In this document: in pieces, positions 1 to 5,163 of the stretch | Numbering within the stretch: position 1 is the first letter of the stretch | Layout: every line of letters begins with the position of its first letter | DNA from: Bacillota bacterium | Lineage (GTDB): Bacteria > Bacillota > Clostridia > Oscillospirales > CAG-272 | NCBI GenBank assembly: GCA_021199825.1 | Contig: JAJQHI010000009.1 | Span: forward strand, 1 to 5,163 | Length of the DNA stretch: 5,163 nucleotides | Direction: 5' to 3' | Made by a program: the position numbers and the translations under genes | The notes under the pieces: generated by a model | The model's database searches: none | Seen by the model: the letters and a program-made list of their open reading frames with translations, nothing else | What the model was told of the DNA's origin: nothing

Positions 1-222
1 CTTTCCAACACTGAGCACGCCTCTGAGCTTTGCGAAACATACGGAATTGTCGCAAAGAGCGCGGTCGCGCTGAAGGCGATTCCCGACTGCAACCTCTGCT
101 GTGTTGTTGGCGATGACATTCAGACGGTAATTGAGCCTTACTACAACGTTTTATATAACGCAAACCCCTCCTCAATAGGCGGAGCTATACCCGATGAAGG
201 CTTCTACTTTGCTGAAAAGTAA
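1..222 (+). CDS. ABC transporter substrate-binding protein, C-terminal fragment (5' end outside window)
   Basis: An open frame enters from the left edge in frame 1 and ends at TAA 220-222, giving the last 73 residues. It ends in a motif of the form [16 protein letters not shown], which resembles the C-terminus of periplasmic-binding-protein-like (NMT1/SsuA/ThiY-type) lipoproteins of Clostridia; this is recognised from memory of the family, not from a search. Such proteins sit outside the membrane, bind a small organic solute and hand it to the permease. The next two genes encode a permease and ATPase of the matching SsuBC/TauBC class, which supports the call. The fragment carries an unusual Cys-Cys pair (NLCCVV). 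The ligand cannot be inferred, because the binding site residues and the signal peptide lie upstream of the window. Confidence 0.8.
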   Translation, partial: LSNTEHASELCETYGIVAKSAVALKAIPDCNLCCVVGDDIQTVIEPYYNVLYNANPSSIGGAIPDEGFYFAEK

Positions 223-955
223 GCCTATAAGGGTTATACTTCCGATAATCTTTTGGACTGCGGTATGGTGGGCGGCGGCTGCCGCCGTATCGGCTGAGCT
301 TCTGCTCCCAACCCCGTACGCCGTCATCAAATGCTTTTTTGAGCTTATAGTCACCACCGACTTCTGGTCAACTACAGCCCTCACGATAATCCGAATTTTC
401 TGCGGCGCCGCGCTAGGCGCGCTTCTTGGCGTTATTCTCTCGGTCATCACATGTAATGTGAGCCTTGCGGATGTCATTTTGTCACCCGCAATCCGCGTGA
501 TAAGAACGGTGCCTGTCGCGAGCTTCATTATATTAGTCCTGCTTTGGGTCAAAAAGGGCTTCGTGCCCGCCTTAATATCGGGGCTGATGGTGATGCCTAT
601 CATGTGGGAAAGCGTATCCGCTGGGATAAAGGGCTGCGACAAAAAACTGCTTGAGGCGGCAAGGGCATACGGAATGAGCGCTCCGCGCACATTGCAGTAC
701 GTGTATTTGCCCGCGGTAAAGCCTCATCTCATATCGGGAGTGTGCAGCTCCGTCGGGCTCGCGTGGAAATCGGGCGTTGCCGCAGAGGTGCTGTGCCTGC
801 CGAAAAGCGCCGTCGGAACGGAAATATACTACTCAAAAATTTACCTTGAAACGCCGTCGCTTTTCGCGTGGACAATCACAGTTATACTCTGCTCACTCCT
901 AATTGAAAAGCTCCTTTTAGTGCTTTTCCGAGGCAAAACGGGAGGTGACGGATGA
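194..955 (+). CDS. ABC transporter permease, SsuC/TauC-like (BPD_transp_1 family)
   Basis: This 253-residue integral membrane protein is of normal length for the nitrate/sulfonate/taurine-type permease family. Hydrophobic segments lie at about residues 12-33, 62-88, 103-120, 123-140, 178-200 and 224-246, consistent with six helices. The cytoplasmic EAA coupling loop is clear at about 154-175 ([20 protein letters not shown]), with the expected Glu-Ala-Ala, the Gly six residues on, and a terminal Leu-Pro; it docks onto the ATPase. The ATG at 194 overlaps the end of the binding-protein gene by 29 nt and has a GGCGGAG-like ribosome site at 178-184, nine bases upstream. The overlap implies translational coupling. 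Its stop (953-955) lies at the start region of the ATPase gene. Substrate is unknown; sulfonates, taurine or a thiamine precursor are possibilities known for the family, none shown here. Confidence 0.9.
   Translation: MKASTLLKSKPIRVILPIIFWTAVWWAAAAAVSAELLLPTPYAVIKCFFELIVTTDFWSTTALTIIRIFCGAALGALLGVILSVITCNVSLADVILSPAIRVIRTVPVASFIILVLLWVKKGFVPALISGLMVMPIMWESVSAGIKGCDKKLLEAARAYGMSAPRTLQYVYLPAVKPHLISGVCSSVGLAWKSGVAAEVLCLPKSAVGTEIYYSKIYLETPSLFAWTITVILCSLLIEKLLLVLFRGKTGGDG
941..948 (+). promoter_or_regulatory. Shine-Dalgarno site of the ABC ATPase gene (decides the start)
   Basis: GGAGGTGA is a near-perfect ribosome-binding site inside the 3' end of the permease gene. A GTG start at 945 would fall inside this site and is therefore unlikely. 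The next in-frame start is TTG 957, which is 11 nt after GGAGG. The out-of-frame ATG at 952, six nt after GGAGG, has the more ideal spacing but reaches a stop after two codons. Confidence 0.8.
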
Positions 956-956
956 G

Positions 957-1541
957 TTGACGCTTGATAATATCTGGTTTTCATACGGGCAAAAGCCCGT
1001 CTTTGAAGGTCTTACTCTCACCATCCCCGACACGGGAATCACCGCCGTATCGGGACCGTCCGGCTGCGGCAAAACGACGCTTTTGAGGCTGATCAAGGGG
1101 CTTGAAACGCCGAAAAGCGGCACTATATCGGCACCACCGCACAACATGATAGCTTTTATGTTTCAGGAGGACAGGCTCTTTTCGGGACTCACCCCATCAG
1201 AGCAAATAAAGGCTGTTTTGCCGGGGGGCGCGGATCCGCTCCCGTGGCTTTCAGCCGTAGGGCTGCAAAATGAAGCCGACCTTCCCACAGAATCGCTTTC
1301 AGGCGGGATGCGCCGCCGTGTTTCCCTTGCAAGGTGTATGTCATATGCTATTCTAGCATGTGCTGAAACGGTATGCAGTCACAGCAAAAGCCTTATGCTG
1401 CTCGATGAGCCCTTCACGGGCGTTGACAGTGAAAATATGAGGGCGATTTTCGCAAATATGCGGCAAATGAACGTGCCCACGGTGCTGTCATCTCACGACG
1501 CGGAGGTGCTCGCCATGGCGGACCGCGTGATTAAGCTGTAA
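957..1541 (+). CDS. ABC transporter ATP-binding protein, short SsuB/TauB-like
   Basis: This is the nucleotide-binding subunit that powers the preceding permease. Numbered from TTG 957 (194 residues), it has Walker [10 protein letters not shown] at about 33-41, the Q-loop Gln in MFQED at about 70, signature LSGGM at about 114-118, Walker B LMLLDEP at about 146-152, a D-loop with VD, and the H-loop His in SSHD at about 180. All catalytic motifs are present. It ends about 14 residues after the H-loop His, so it lacks the C-terminal tail of classical SsuB/TauB proteins (about 240-260 residues). Between signature helix and Walker B there are roughly ten more residues than usual (around 129-145, including [17 protein letters not shown]). 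TTG 957 is preferred over GTG 945 because the latter lies within the Shine-Dalgarno sequence. The open frame itself extends from 945. It is the last gene of the operon, followed by a terminator. Confidence 0.88.
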   Translation: MTLDNIWFSYGQKPVFEGLTLTIPDTGITAVSGPSGCGKTTLLRLIKGLETPKSGTISAPPHNMIAFMFQEDRLFSGLTPSEQIKAVLPGGADPLPWLSAVGLQNEADLPTESLSGGMRRRVSLARCMSYAILACAETVCSHSKSLMLLDEPFTGVDSENMRAIFANMRQMNVPTVLSSHDAEVLAMADRVIKL

Positions 1542-1553
1542 TTTCCGAACAAC

Positions 1554-1604
1554 AAAAAATCCGCATCCCTGAGGGATTATCCCTGCGGGACGCGGATTTT
1601 TTAT
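1554..1604. terminator. Bidirectional rho-independent terminator
   Basis: A hairpin spans about 1560-1596: TCCGC pairs with GCGGA, TCCC with GGGA and AGGGA with TCCCT, with one mismatch and one two-base internal loop, closing on a three-base TTA loop. A T tract (1597-1602) follows on the plus strand and an A6 run (1554-1559) precedes it, which is a T tract on the minus strand. It lies 12 nt after the ATPase stop and 10 nt before the stop of the convergent MATE-kinase gene, so it can end both transcripts. Confidence 0.93.
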
Positions 1605-1614
1605 TTATTCGGTT

Positions 1615-3606
1615 TTACGCCGTATGAGCGACCTTGCCTTTGATGTATGTGCAAATCAGATCAGCCGCAGCCTCATCTCCAATGGAGCTGTCAACACAAA
1701 GCTCATATTCGTGAATGTCTCCCCACTGCCTGCCTGATATGCTCTTATAATACGCACCTCTCGCATCATCTGACGCGGCTATGTTTTTCACAGCCTCATC
1801 ATGAGTGTCACCGTACATTTTCATTACGTTCTTTATTCTGTACTCCTCCGGCGCGTAAATAAACACTCGGACGACATTTTCGTTGTTTCTCAATACATAG
1901 TCAGCTGCGCGTCCGACAATAACGCACGAGCCCATTCCCGCAATCTGTTTGATTGCCTTATCCTGAGCCGTAATCGCCATGCTTACCGCATTTGAGCTTA
2001 AATAAAGCTCCCTCATCACCGCGTTTTCGTTTGAGTTGATATTTGAGATGAACTCCTCCGAAAGACCGCTTTCCTTAGCCGCAACGGCTATCATCTCCTT
2101 ATAGTAGCACGGCACACCGAGCTTCTCGGCAACAAGCTGACCTATGTGCTTGCCGCACGAGCCGTGCTCGCGGGAAATCGTGAGGATAACGCCCTCACGA
2201 TCGGGCTTCGCGATTTCGGCGGGTGCCTTTTCAGGCGATGCGGCGTCAGCTGAGGGTTCAGCTGAAAGCTGATGCCAGAGGCGAATCATCACAGCCGCGG
2301 TGATGACTGCGGCAATGATATCCGCTGCGGGTGCCGCCCAGAACACGCCCGTCACACCGAAATAAATGGGAAGAACAAGCGAAAACACAACCAAAAGCGC
2401 GTCGCGCAGAACTGACAGCGGAGCTGCCGATTTAGCGTGACCTATCGACTGCAGGAATATAGCAGACACCTTCTGAACACAGGTGAGAACGATGAGCGAG
2501 AGATATATTCTCAGACAAAGCGTCGCAAACTCCATATAAAGCTCACTGTCAACTCCGAAAATGCTGATAAACGCACCCGGAATCGCCTCAAAAAGCACTG
2601 TGCAAATCAGGCATATGACGGCAGTCCATACGACAGTCAGCTTCAGGAGCTCCCTTACCCTGTCGTATTTGCGCGCGCCGTAATTGTAGCCTACAATAGG
2701 CTGCGCGCCCGCAGCAATTCCTATGGCGATATTCAAAACTATCTGGAAAAGCTTCATAATCACGACGAAAGCCGCCAGCGGAATGTCCGCGCCGTAAATT
2801 GACTCGGCGCCGTAGCTGACAAGGAGTATATTGTTTACAACGGTGATTACAACTATGCTGAACTGCGTCAGGAAGCTCGACGTTCCGAGAGAGGCAATCC
2901 GCTTTAAGGACGATGTGCTCGGAATGAAGCTTCCGCGCGTTATTTTGAAGGTTTTGCTTCTCGTCAGATACGCGGCGCATATCAAAAAGCTCACGAACTG
3001 ACCGATAATTGTGGCGTATGCCGCGCCCTTTATTCCCAAATCGAGCACAAAAATCGCAACAGGGTCGCCGACTATGTTTATAATCGCGCCGGCAAACATC
3101 GCTCCCATCGCGTATCGCGGGCTTCCATCCGCTCGAATAATTGACGCGAGCGTGTTCTGCACAAGCGCCAGCGGCATCATCGCATATATAATGAAGCCGT
3201 AATCATGCGCAAGCGAAAGGTTCGCCTCTGTCGCTCCTATTAAGAGCAAAAGCGTGTCGCCCGTAATGTAGCTTACGGCGATGATGATAAGACCGCATAC
3301 AAACGAACCCATAATCGCGTTTCCGACGATTTTATGTATGTCCTTCGTTTCATTTCGTCCGAGCGATACGCTCAGCGCGGCGGCAGCGCCGTCACCGAAA
3401 AGAAGCGACACACCCCATCCGACAACCGTTATCGGAAAAACAACGCCTGTCGCGGCGTTTCCGAGATAGCCCACACCATTTCCGACGAAAATCTGGTCAA
3501 CCAGATTGTAAAGACATGAAATGATGAGGGAGCAAATACAGGGAATCGCGAACTGTCTCAAAAGCTTTGAGGGCTTCTCGGTTCCCAAATAGTTTTGTTC
3601 CTGCAT
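1615..3606 (-). CDS. MATE family efflux transporter fused to a cytidylate-kinase-like domain
   Basis: This 663-residue protein has two parts. Residues 1 to about 448 form a MATE-type multidrug/ion antiporter with about 12 membrane helices in two halves; the N-terminus (LLRQFAIPCICSLIISCLYNLVDQIFVG) and the internal motif GAQPIVGYNYGARKYDRV are typical. Residues about 449-472 are an Ala/Pro/Glu-rich linker. Residues about 473-663 resemble the cytidylate kinase-like family (Cytidylate_kin2): ISREHGSCGKHIG as the phosphate-binding loop (482-486), YYKEMIAVAAKESGL, and VGRAADYVL at about 564. A 12-helix MATE would place this domain in the cytoplasm. The start is ATG 3604-3606, because AAAGGAG lies seven nt upstream; the frame stays open 11 codons further (to 3639), but that would include the T8 tract and ribosome site. 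Substrate and kinase activity are unknown. The fold calls are firm, the joint function is inference. Confidence 0.9.
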   Translation of the reverse strand: MQEQNYLGTEKPSKLLRQFAIPCICSLIISCLYNLVDQIFVGNGVGYLGNAATGVVFPITVVGWGVSLLFGDGAAAALSVSLGRNETKDIHKIVGNAIMGSFVCGLIIIAVSYITGDTLLLLIGATEANLSLAHDYGFIIYAMMPLALVQNTLASIIRADGSPRYAMGAMFAGAIINIVGDPVAIFVLDLGIKGAAYATIIGQFVSFLICAAYLTRSKTFKITRGSFIPSTSSLKRIASLGTSSFLTQFSIVVITVVNNILLVSYGAESIYGADIPLAAFVVIMKLFQIVLNIAIGIAAGAQPIVGYNYGARKYDRVRELLKLTVVWTAVICLICTVLFEAIPGAFISIFGVDSELYMEFATLCLRIYLSLIVLTCVQKVSAIFLQSIGHAKSAAPLSVLRDALLVVFSLVLPIYFGVTGVFWAAPAADIIAAVITAAVMIRLWHQLSAEPSADAASPEKAPAEIAKPDREGVILTISREHGSCGKHIGQLVAEKLGVPCYYKEMIAVAAKESGLSEEFISNINSNENAVMRELYLSSNAVSMAITAQDKAIKQIAGMGSCVIVGRAADYVLRNNENVVRVFIYAPEEYRIKNVMKMYGDTHDEAVKNIAASDDARGAYYKSISGRQWGDIHEYELCVDSSIGDEAAADLICTYIKGKVAHTA

Positions 3607-3613
3607 AATAATT

Positions 3614-3620
3614 CTCCTTT
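3614..3620 (-). promoter_or_regulatory. Shine-Dalgarno site of the MATE-kinase gene (decides the start)
   Basis: On the minus strand AAAGGAG lies seven nt before ATG 3606-3604, which fixes the start over the upstream in-frame ATG at 3639. Its 5' end is part of a perfect 16-bp palindrome (3618-3633, core GCGCGC flanked by T5 and A5), so mRNA folding or a bound protein could affect access to it. Confidence 0.85.
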
Positions 3621-3628
3621 TTGCGCGC

Positions 3629-3690
3629 AAAAAAAACACATGCGTAGCTTTGTACCGTAATCAGATTTACGTGCAAAGCACTACATGTGT
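3629..3690 (-). terminator. Terminator-like hairpin with T8 tract in the leader of the MATE-kinase gene (candidate attenuator)
   Basis: On the minus strand ACACATG (3690-3684) pairs with CATGTGT (3642-3636). Above a small internal loop, GCTTTG-CAAAGC and then CGTAA-TTACG type pairings extend the stem to a six-base loop around 3661-3666. Eight T residues (3636-3629) follow directly. This is the shape of an intrinsic terminator, but it lies between the predicted promoter (3729-3757) and the ribosome site (3614-3620) of the same gene. It may therefore be a conditional terminator rather than the end of an upstream unit, which already has its own terminator at 3895-3926. No convincing alternative anti-terminator pairing or known riboswitch was recognised in the roughly 30 nt before it. 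Confidence 0.65.
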
Positions 3691-3728
3691 CGTTGTTGCC
3701 TTATTTATATACTTTTCATACACCGGAT

Positions 3729-3757
3729 ATTGTACCACTCAAGCCCCGATTTGTAAA
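3729..3757 (-). promoter_or_regulatory. Sigma-A promoter for the MATE-kinase gene
   Basis: On the minus strand, -35 TTTACA (3757-3752) and -10 TACAAT (3734-3729) are separated by exactly 17 nt, with an extended -10 TG at 3737-3736. Transcription would start near 3722, giving a leader of about 115 nt that contains the hairpin and T8 tract at 3629-3690. Confidence 0.75.
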
Positions 3758-3763
3758 GAGCAA

Positions 3764-3797
3764 TTTTGCACAATCTTCGCCCCGAAATCGTGCAAAA
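3764..3797. promoter_or_regulatory. Interrupted dyad just upstream of the MATE promoter (possible operator)
   Basis: TTTTGCAC (3764-3771) is the exact reverse complement of GTGCAAAA (3790-3797), and inside it TTCG-CCC-CGAA forms a second small dyad (3775-3785). It lies six bases upstream of the -35 box on the minus strand. It could be a regulator-binding site or a relic structure; nothing in the window encodes a regulator that would bind it. Confidence 0.35.
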
Positions 3798-3819
3798 AAA
3801 TTGGCGCGCAGGCTCCGCA

Positions 3820-3837
3820 GCATTTAAAAAACACCCA
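3820..3837 (-). repeat. Direct repeat copy 1 (degenerate terminator half)
   Basis: The 18 bases 3820-3837 match 3892-3909 at 17 of 18 positions, 72 bp apart. On the minus strand the copy reads as the 3' half of the terminator stem plus a T6 run, but the matching CACCC left arm is missing. It looks like a decayed duplicate of the tRNA terminator. Confidence 0.55.
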
Positions 3838-3867
3838 CACCTTTTTCCGCATTCTATATATAGAACC

Positions 3868-3890
3868 ACAATTCAGCTGCGCTGAATTGT
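3868..3890. repeat. Perfect 10-bp inverted repeat with 3-nt loop
   Basis: ACAATTCAGC (3868-3877) and GCTGAATTGT (3881-3890) are exact reverse complements around TGC. It lies four bases from the tRNA terminator and has no T tract of its own. It may be an operator, an RNA processing hairpin, or a second stem reinforcing termination. Confidence 0.6.
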
Positions 3891-3894
3891 TGCA

Positions 3895-3926
3895 TTTAAA
3901 AAGCACCCATAAGGGTGCTTTTTAAA
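3895..3926 (-). terminator. Rho-independent terminator of tRNA-Arg
   Basis: TTTAAAAAGCACCC (3895-3908) pairs perfectly with GGGTGCTTTTTAAA (3913-3926) around a four-base loop. On the minus strand the GC-rich stem is followed by a T5 run and it begins nine nt after the tRNA discriminator base. It reads equally well on the plus strand, but no plus-strand gene is present to use it. Confidence 0.9.
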
Positions 3927-3934
3927 CTGCTCAA

Positions 3935-4007
3935 CGTCCCTGAGAGGAATCGAACCTCCGACCTACCGCTTAGGAGGCGGTCGCTCTATCCCCTGAGCTA
4001 CAGAGAC
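3935..4007 (-). tRNA. tRNA-Arg(CCU)
   Basis: The minus strand folds into a full cloverleaf: acceptor GTCTCTG/CAGGGAC (one T-G pair), D arm GCTC/GAGC, anticodon stem ACCGC/GCGGT around loop CTCCTAA, a five-base variable loop AGGTC, and T arm GGAGG/CCTCT with loop TTCGATT. The anticodon CCU reads the arginine codon AGG. The discriminator base is G (3935). CCA is not encoded (TTG follows), so it must be added by the CCA-adding enzyme. The gene is a single transcription unit with its own promoter (4022-4050) and terminator (3895-3926). Confidence 0.97.
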
Positions 4008-4021
4008 ACGTCAGCGTGTAT

Positions 4022-4050
4022 ATAATACCACACTAAACACAAAAAATCAA
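4022..4050 (-). promoter_or_regulatory. Sigma-A promoter of tRNA-Arg
   Basis: On the minus strand, -35 TTGATT (4050-4045) and -10 TATTAT (4027-4022) are 17 nt apart, with an extended -10 TG at 4030-4029. Transcription would begin around 4015, about eight bases before the mature tRNA 5' end at 4007. A C5-GC-G4 palindromic tract lies directly upstream of the -35 box (4051-4061). Confidence 0.8.
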
Positions 4051-4079
4051 CCCCCGCGGGGAATTTTTTTGACGGTGCA

Positions 4080-4111
4080 AGCCCCAAGCCCCCTGTCGGG
4101 GGCTTGGGGCT
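4080..4111 (-). terminator. GC-rich hairpin after the SLH protein gene (probable terminator)
   Basis: AGCCCCAAGCCCCC (4080-4093) pairs perfectly with GGGGGCTTGGGGCT (4098-4111) around a four-base TGTC loop. It begins 27 nt after the stop of the SLH gene on the minus strand, so its position suits termination or 3' mRNA protection. It has no T tract on either strand directly after the stem, which lowers certainty about the mechanism. Confidence 0.65.
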
Positions 4112-4138
4112 GCTGTTTGGGATATATGTCGGCGCTAA

Positions 4139-5163
4139 TTATTCGCCTACGAATCTCATGTAAATCGTCGCGACCTGTGCGCGCGTTGCGTTGCCCTGCG
4201 GGTCAAGCGTACCGTCTTCGTTGCCTTTTATAAGTCCGACAGAAACTGCCCACTGCATTGCTGCTGCAGGCTCATCAGAGTAGGTGCTGATTTCATTTGC
4301 ATCGGGATATACGGAAAGGTCACATTCAGTCTCCGCGCCGTAACGACGGTAGAGAATAAGCGCTATCTGCTCACGTGTAATTGACCCGTCGGGATCAAAT
4401 GTCGTATCAGATGTACCGTTGATAATGCCTTTGTCATACGCCCACATGACGTACTTATAGAACCACTGCGCGGATGAAACGTCGGTGAAGGGATTCTCTT
4501 TTTCCGCCGTGTATTCAGCCTCGCCGTTTTCAAGGCGATAAAGCACGGTTACGAACTCTGCCCTTGTCATTGTGTCATCAGGCGCGAATGTATCAGCGGT
4601 TTTGCCAACCATAAGACCGCTTTTGTAAGCCCAAACAACGGATTCGTAGAACCACTGTGTGGAAGACACGTCAGTGTAGGGGATTTCATCTGTAGTCTCG
4701 GTGTTGTCATACGATGTGTCGATGATATACGCGTAAGCGAGAGACATGGTAAGCTCATGCCCGTTGCATGTGAGATAGAAGCAGAACTCAGATGCATTTT
4801 CGTAAGCGCTGTCAGCAGTCGCTCCATCAGCAGCCTTGCTGAGCTCAACATCCGAAAGCGAAACTTCAATAGCATTCCAACCGGTATGAAGAACAATGTC
4901 TCCATTTTCTATAACCCAATAATACCTATTGGTGCTGTCGTCCTGTCTGATCTCGAATTTGCCCTTCGAAACAAGTCCGTCAGAGTAAATATCATCAGAT
5001 TCTTCGCCCTCAATGTCTATGTAAACATAAGCTACGATCTTGATGTTTTCATAGGCATGCAGGGACCAATCGACCTCCCCCTCAAACGTACGCTTGAAGG
5101 TGACCGATCCGCTCGACCATGTGCAGTGCTGAAGCACCGTGATGCCGTCGACAGTTGTGAGCT
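4139..5163 (-). CDS. SLH-domain cell-surface protein, C-terminal part (5' end outside window)
   Basis: The frame is open through the right edge, so the GTG at 5135-5137 is internal, not a start; 341 complete codons minus the stop give 340 visible residues (from 5161). Residues 1 to about 150 are beta-rich with a pattern such as RYYWVIENGDIVLHTGWNAIEV, reminiscent of beta-sandwich carbohydrate-binding modules; this is inference. Three S-layer homology repeats follow at about 161-211 (YTDVSSTQWFYESVVWAY ... MTRAEF), 224-275 (FTDVSSAQWFYKYVMWAY ... ITREQI) and 285-340 (YPDANEISTYSD ... ATRAQV), ending the protein. SLH triplets bind secondary cell-wall polymers and anchor exported proteins to the cell surface. 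The TRAE motif is complete only in repeat 1; repeats 2 and 3 have TREQ and TRAQ, and repeat 3 is the most divergent, lacking the WFY motif. Signal peptide and any catalytic domain lie outside the window. Confidence 0.9.
   Translation of the reverse strand, partial: LTTVDGITVLQHCTWSSGSVTFKRTFEGEVDWSLHAYENIKIVAYVYIDIEGEESDDIYSDGLVSKGKFEIRQDDSTNRYYWVIENGDIVLHTGWNAIEVSLSDVELSKAADGATADSAYENASEFCFYLTCNGHELTMSLAYAYIIDTSYDNTETTDEIPYTDVSSTQWFYESVVWAYKSGLMVGKTADTFAPDDTMTRAEFVTVLYRLENGEAEYTAEKENPFTDVSSAQWFYKYVMWAYDKGIINGTSDTTFDPDGSITREQIALILYRRYGAETECDLSVYPDANEISTYSDEPAAAMQWAVSVGLIKGNEDGTLDPQGNATRAQVATIYMRFVGE

Larger units (their letters stand above)
3607..3934. other. Gene-free regulatory stretch between the MATE-kinase gene and tRNA-Arg
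   Basis: No credible protein gene is seen here. Reading from the MATE gene outward it holds the ribosome site, a 16-bp palindrome (3618-3633), the leader hairpin and T8 tract (3629-3690), the promoter (3729-3757), a dyad (3764-3797), a degenerate terminator copy (3820-3846), a 14-bp palindrome TTCTATATATAGAA (3852-3865), a perfect 10-bp inverted repeat (3868-3890) and the tRNA terminator (3895-3926). Open frames crossing it have no ribosome site or recognisable protein. Confidence 0.7.

Noticed and set aside
172..690. Long minus-strand open frame opposite the permease
   Set aside because: The plus-strand frame has six helices, an EAA loop and operon context; the opposite frame has no recognisable motif.
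2437..2980. Open frames on both strands inside the MATE-kinase gene
   Set aside because: They are shadows of the clear 663-residue reading frame, with no ribosome site and Arg/Asn-rich low-credibility products.
3604..3639. Upstream in-frame ATG at 3639 as the MATE-kinase start
   Set aside because: It would translate the T8 tract and the ribosome site itself; ATG 3606 has AAAGGAG at ideal spacing.
3705..3719. Four-codon leader frame ATG-AAA-AGT-ATA-TAA on the minus strand before the leader hairpin
   Set aside because: It starts about three bases after the predicted transcription start and has no ribosome site, so a leader peptide cannot be supported, although leaderless translation is not excluded.
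3650..3925. Open frame of 91 codons on the plus strand across the regulatory stretch
   Set aside because: It has no ribosome site, a Cys-rich unfamiliar product, and runs through the promoter, dyads and tRNA terminator, so it is a chance frame.
4051..4070. C5-GC-G4 tract followed by T7 on the plus strand as a terminator
   Set aside because: The palindrome leaves too short a stem for its loop and no plus-strand gene precedes it; it lies just upstream of the tRNA -35 box.
5135..5137. GTG as the start of the SLH protein
   Set aside because: The frame stays open to the edge of the window, there is no ribosome site, and no signal peptide follows, so the gene begins outside.

Overview
The window reads like a chromosomal segment of a moderately GC-rich member of the Clostridia, perhaps a gut Oscillospirales-type organism. 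This is inferred from strong AGGAGG-type Shine-Dalgarno sites, TTTACA/TACAAT-style extended -10 promoters, a tRNA-Arg(CCU) without encoded CCA, an SLH-domain surface protein, and the resemblance of the proteins to gut Firmicutes families. No species can be named from the sequence alone.

Layout. (1) Positions 1-1541, plus strand: the 3' end of an ABC importer operon in the order substrate-binding protein (C-terminal 73 residues only), SsuC/TauC-like permease, then a short SsuB/TauB-like ATPase. The genes overlap or abut (29-nt overlap, then a junction at the stop codon), so they are almost certainly co-transcribed and form one uptake system for a small organic solute. The substrate cannot be assigned. 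(2) Positions 1554-1604: a strong bidirectional rho-independent terminator separating this operon from a convergent gene. (3) Positions 1615-3606, minus strand: a fusion of a 12-helix MATE-type efflux transporter and a cytoplasmic cytidylate-kinase-like domain. (4) Positions 3607-3934: a gene-free regulatory stretch. It holds the fusion gene's Shine-Dalgarno site, a terminator-like hairpin with a T8 tract inside its leader, a good promoter, several dyads, and the tRNA terminator with a degenerate copy next to it. (5) Positions 3935-4007, minus strand: tRNA-Arg(CCU) with its own promoter (4022-4050) and terminator (3895-3926). (6) Positions 4139-5163, minus strand: the C-terminal part of a surface protein with a beta-rich region followed by three SLH repeats, running off the right edge, with a 14-bp GC-rich hairpin downstream.

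The most interesting signals are the MATE-kinase fusion and the attenuator-like structure in its leader, which together suggest a transporter controlled after transcription initiation. Second is the damaged-looking start and the extra segment in the ABC ATPase. No CRISPR array, insertion sequence, phage gene or toxin-antitoxin pair is visible.
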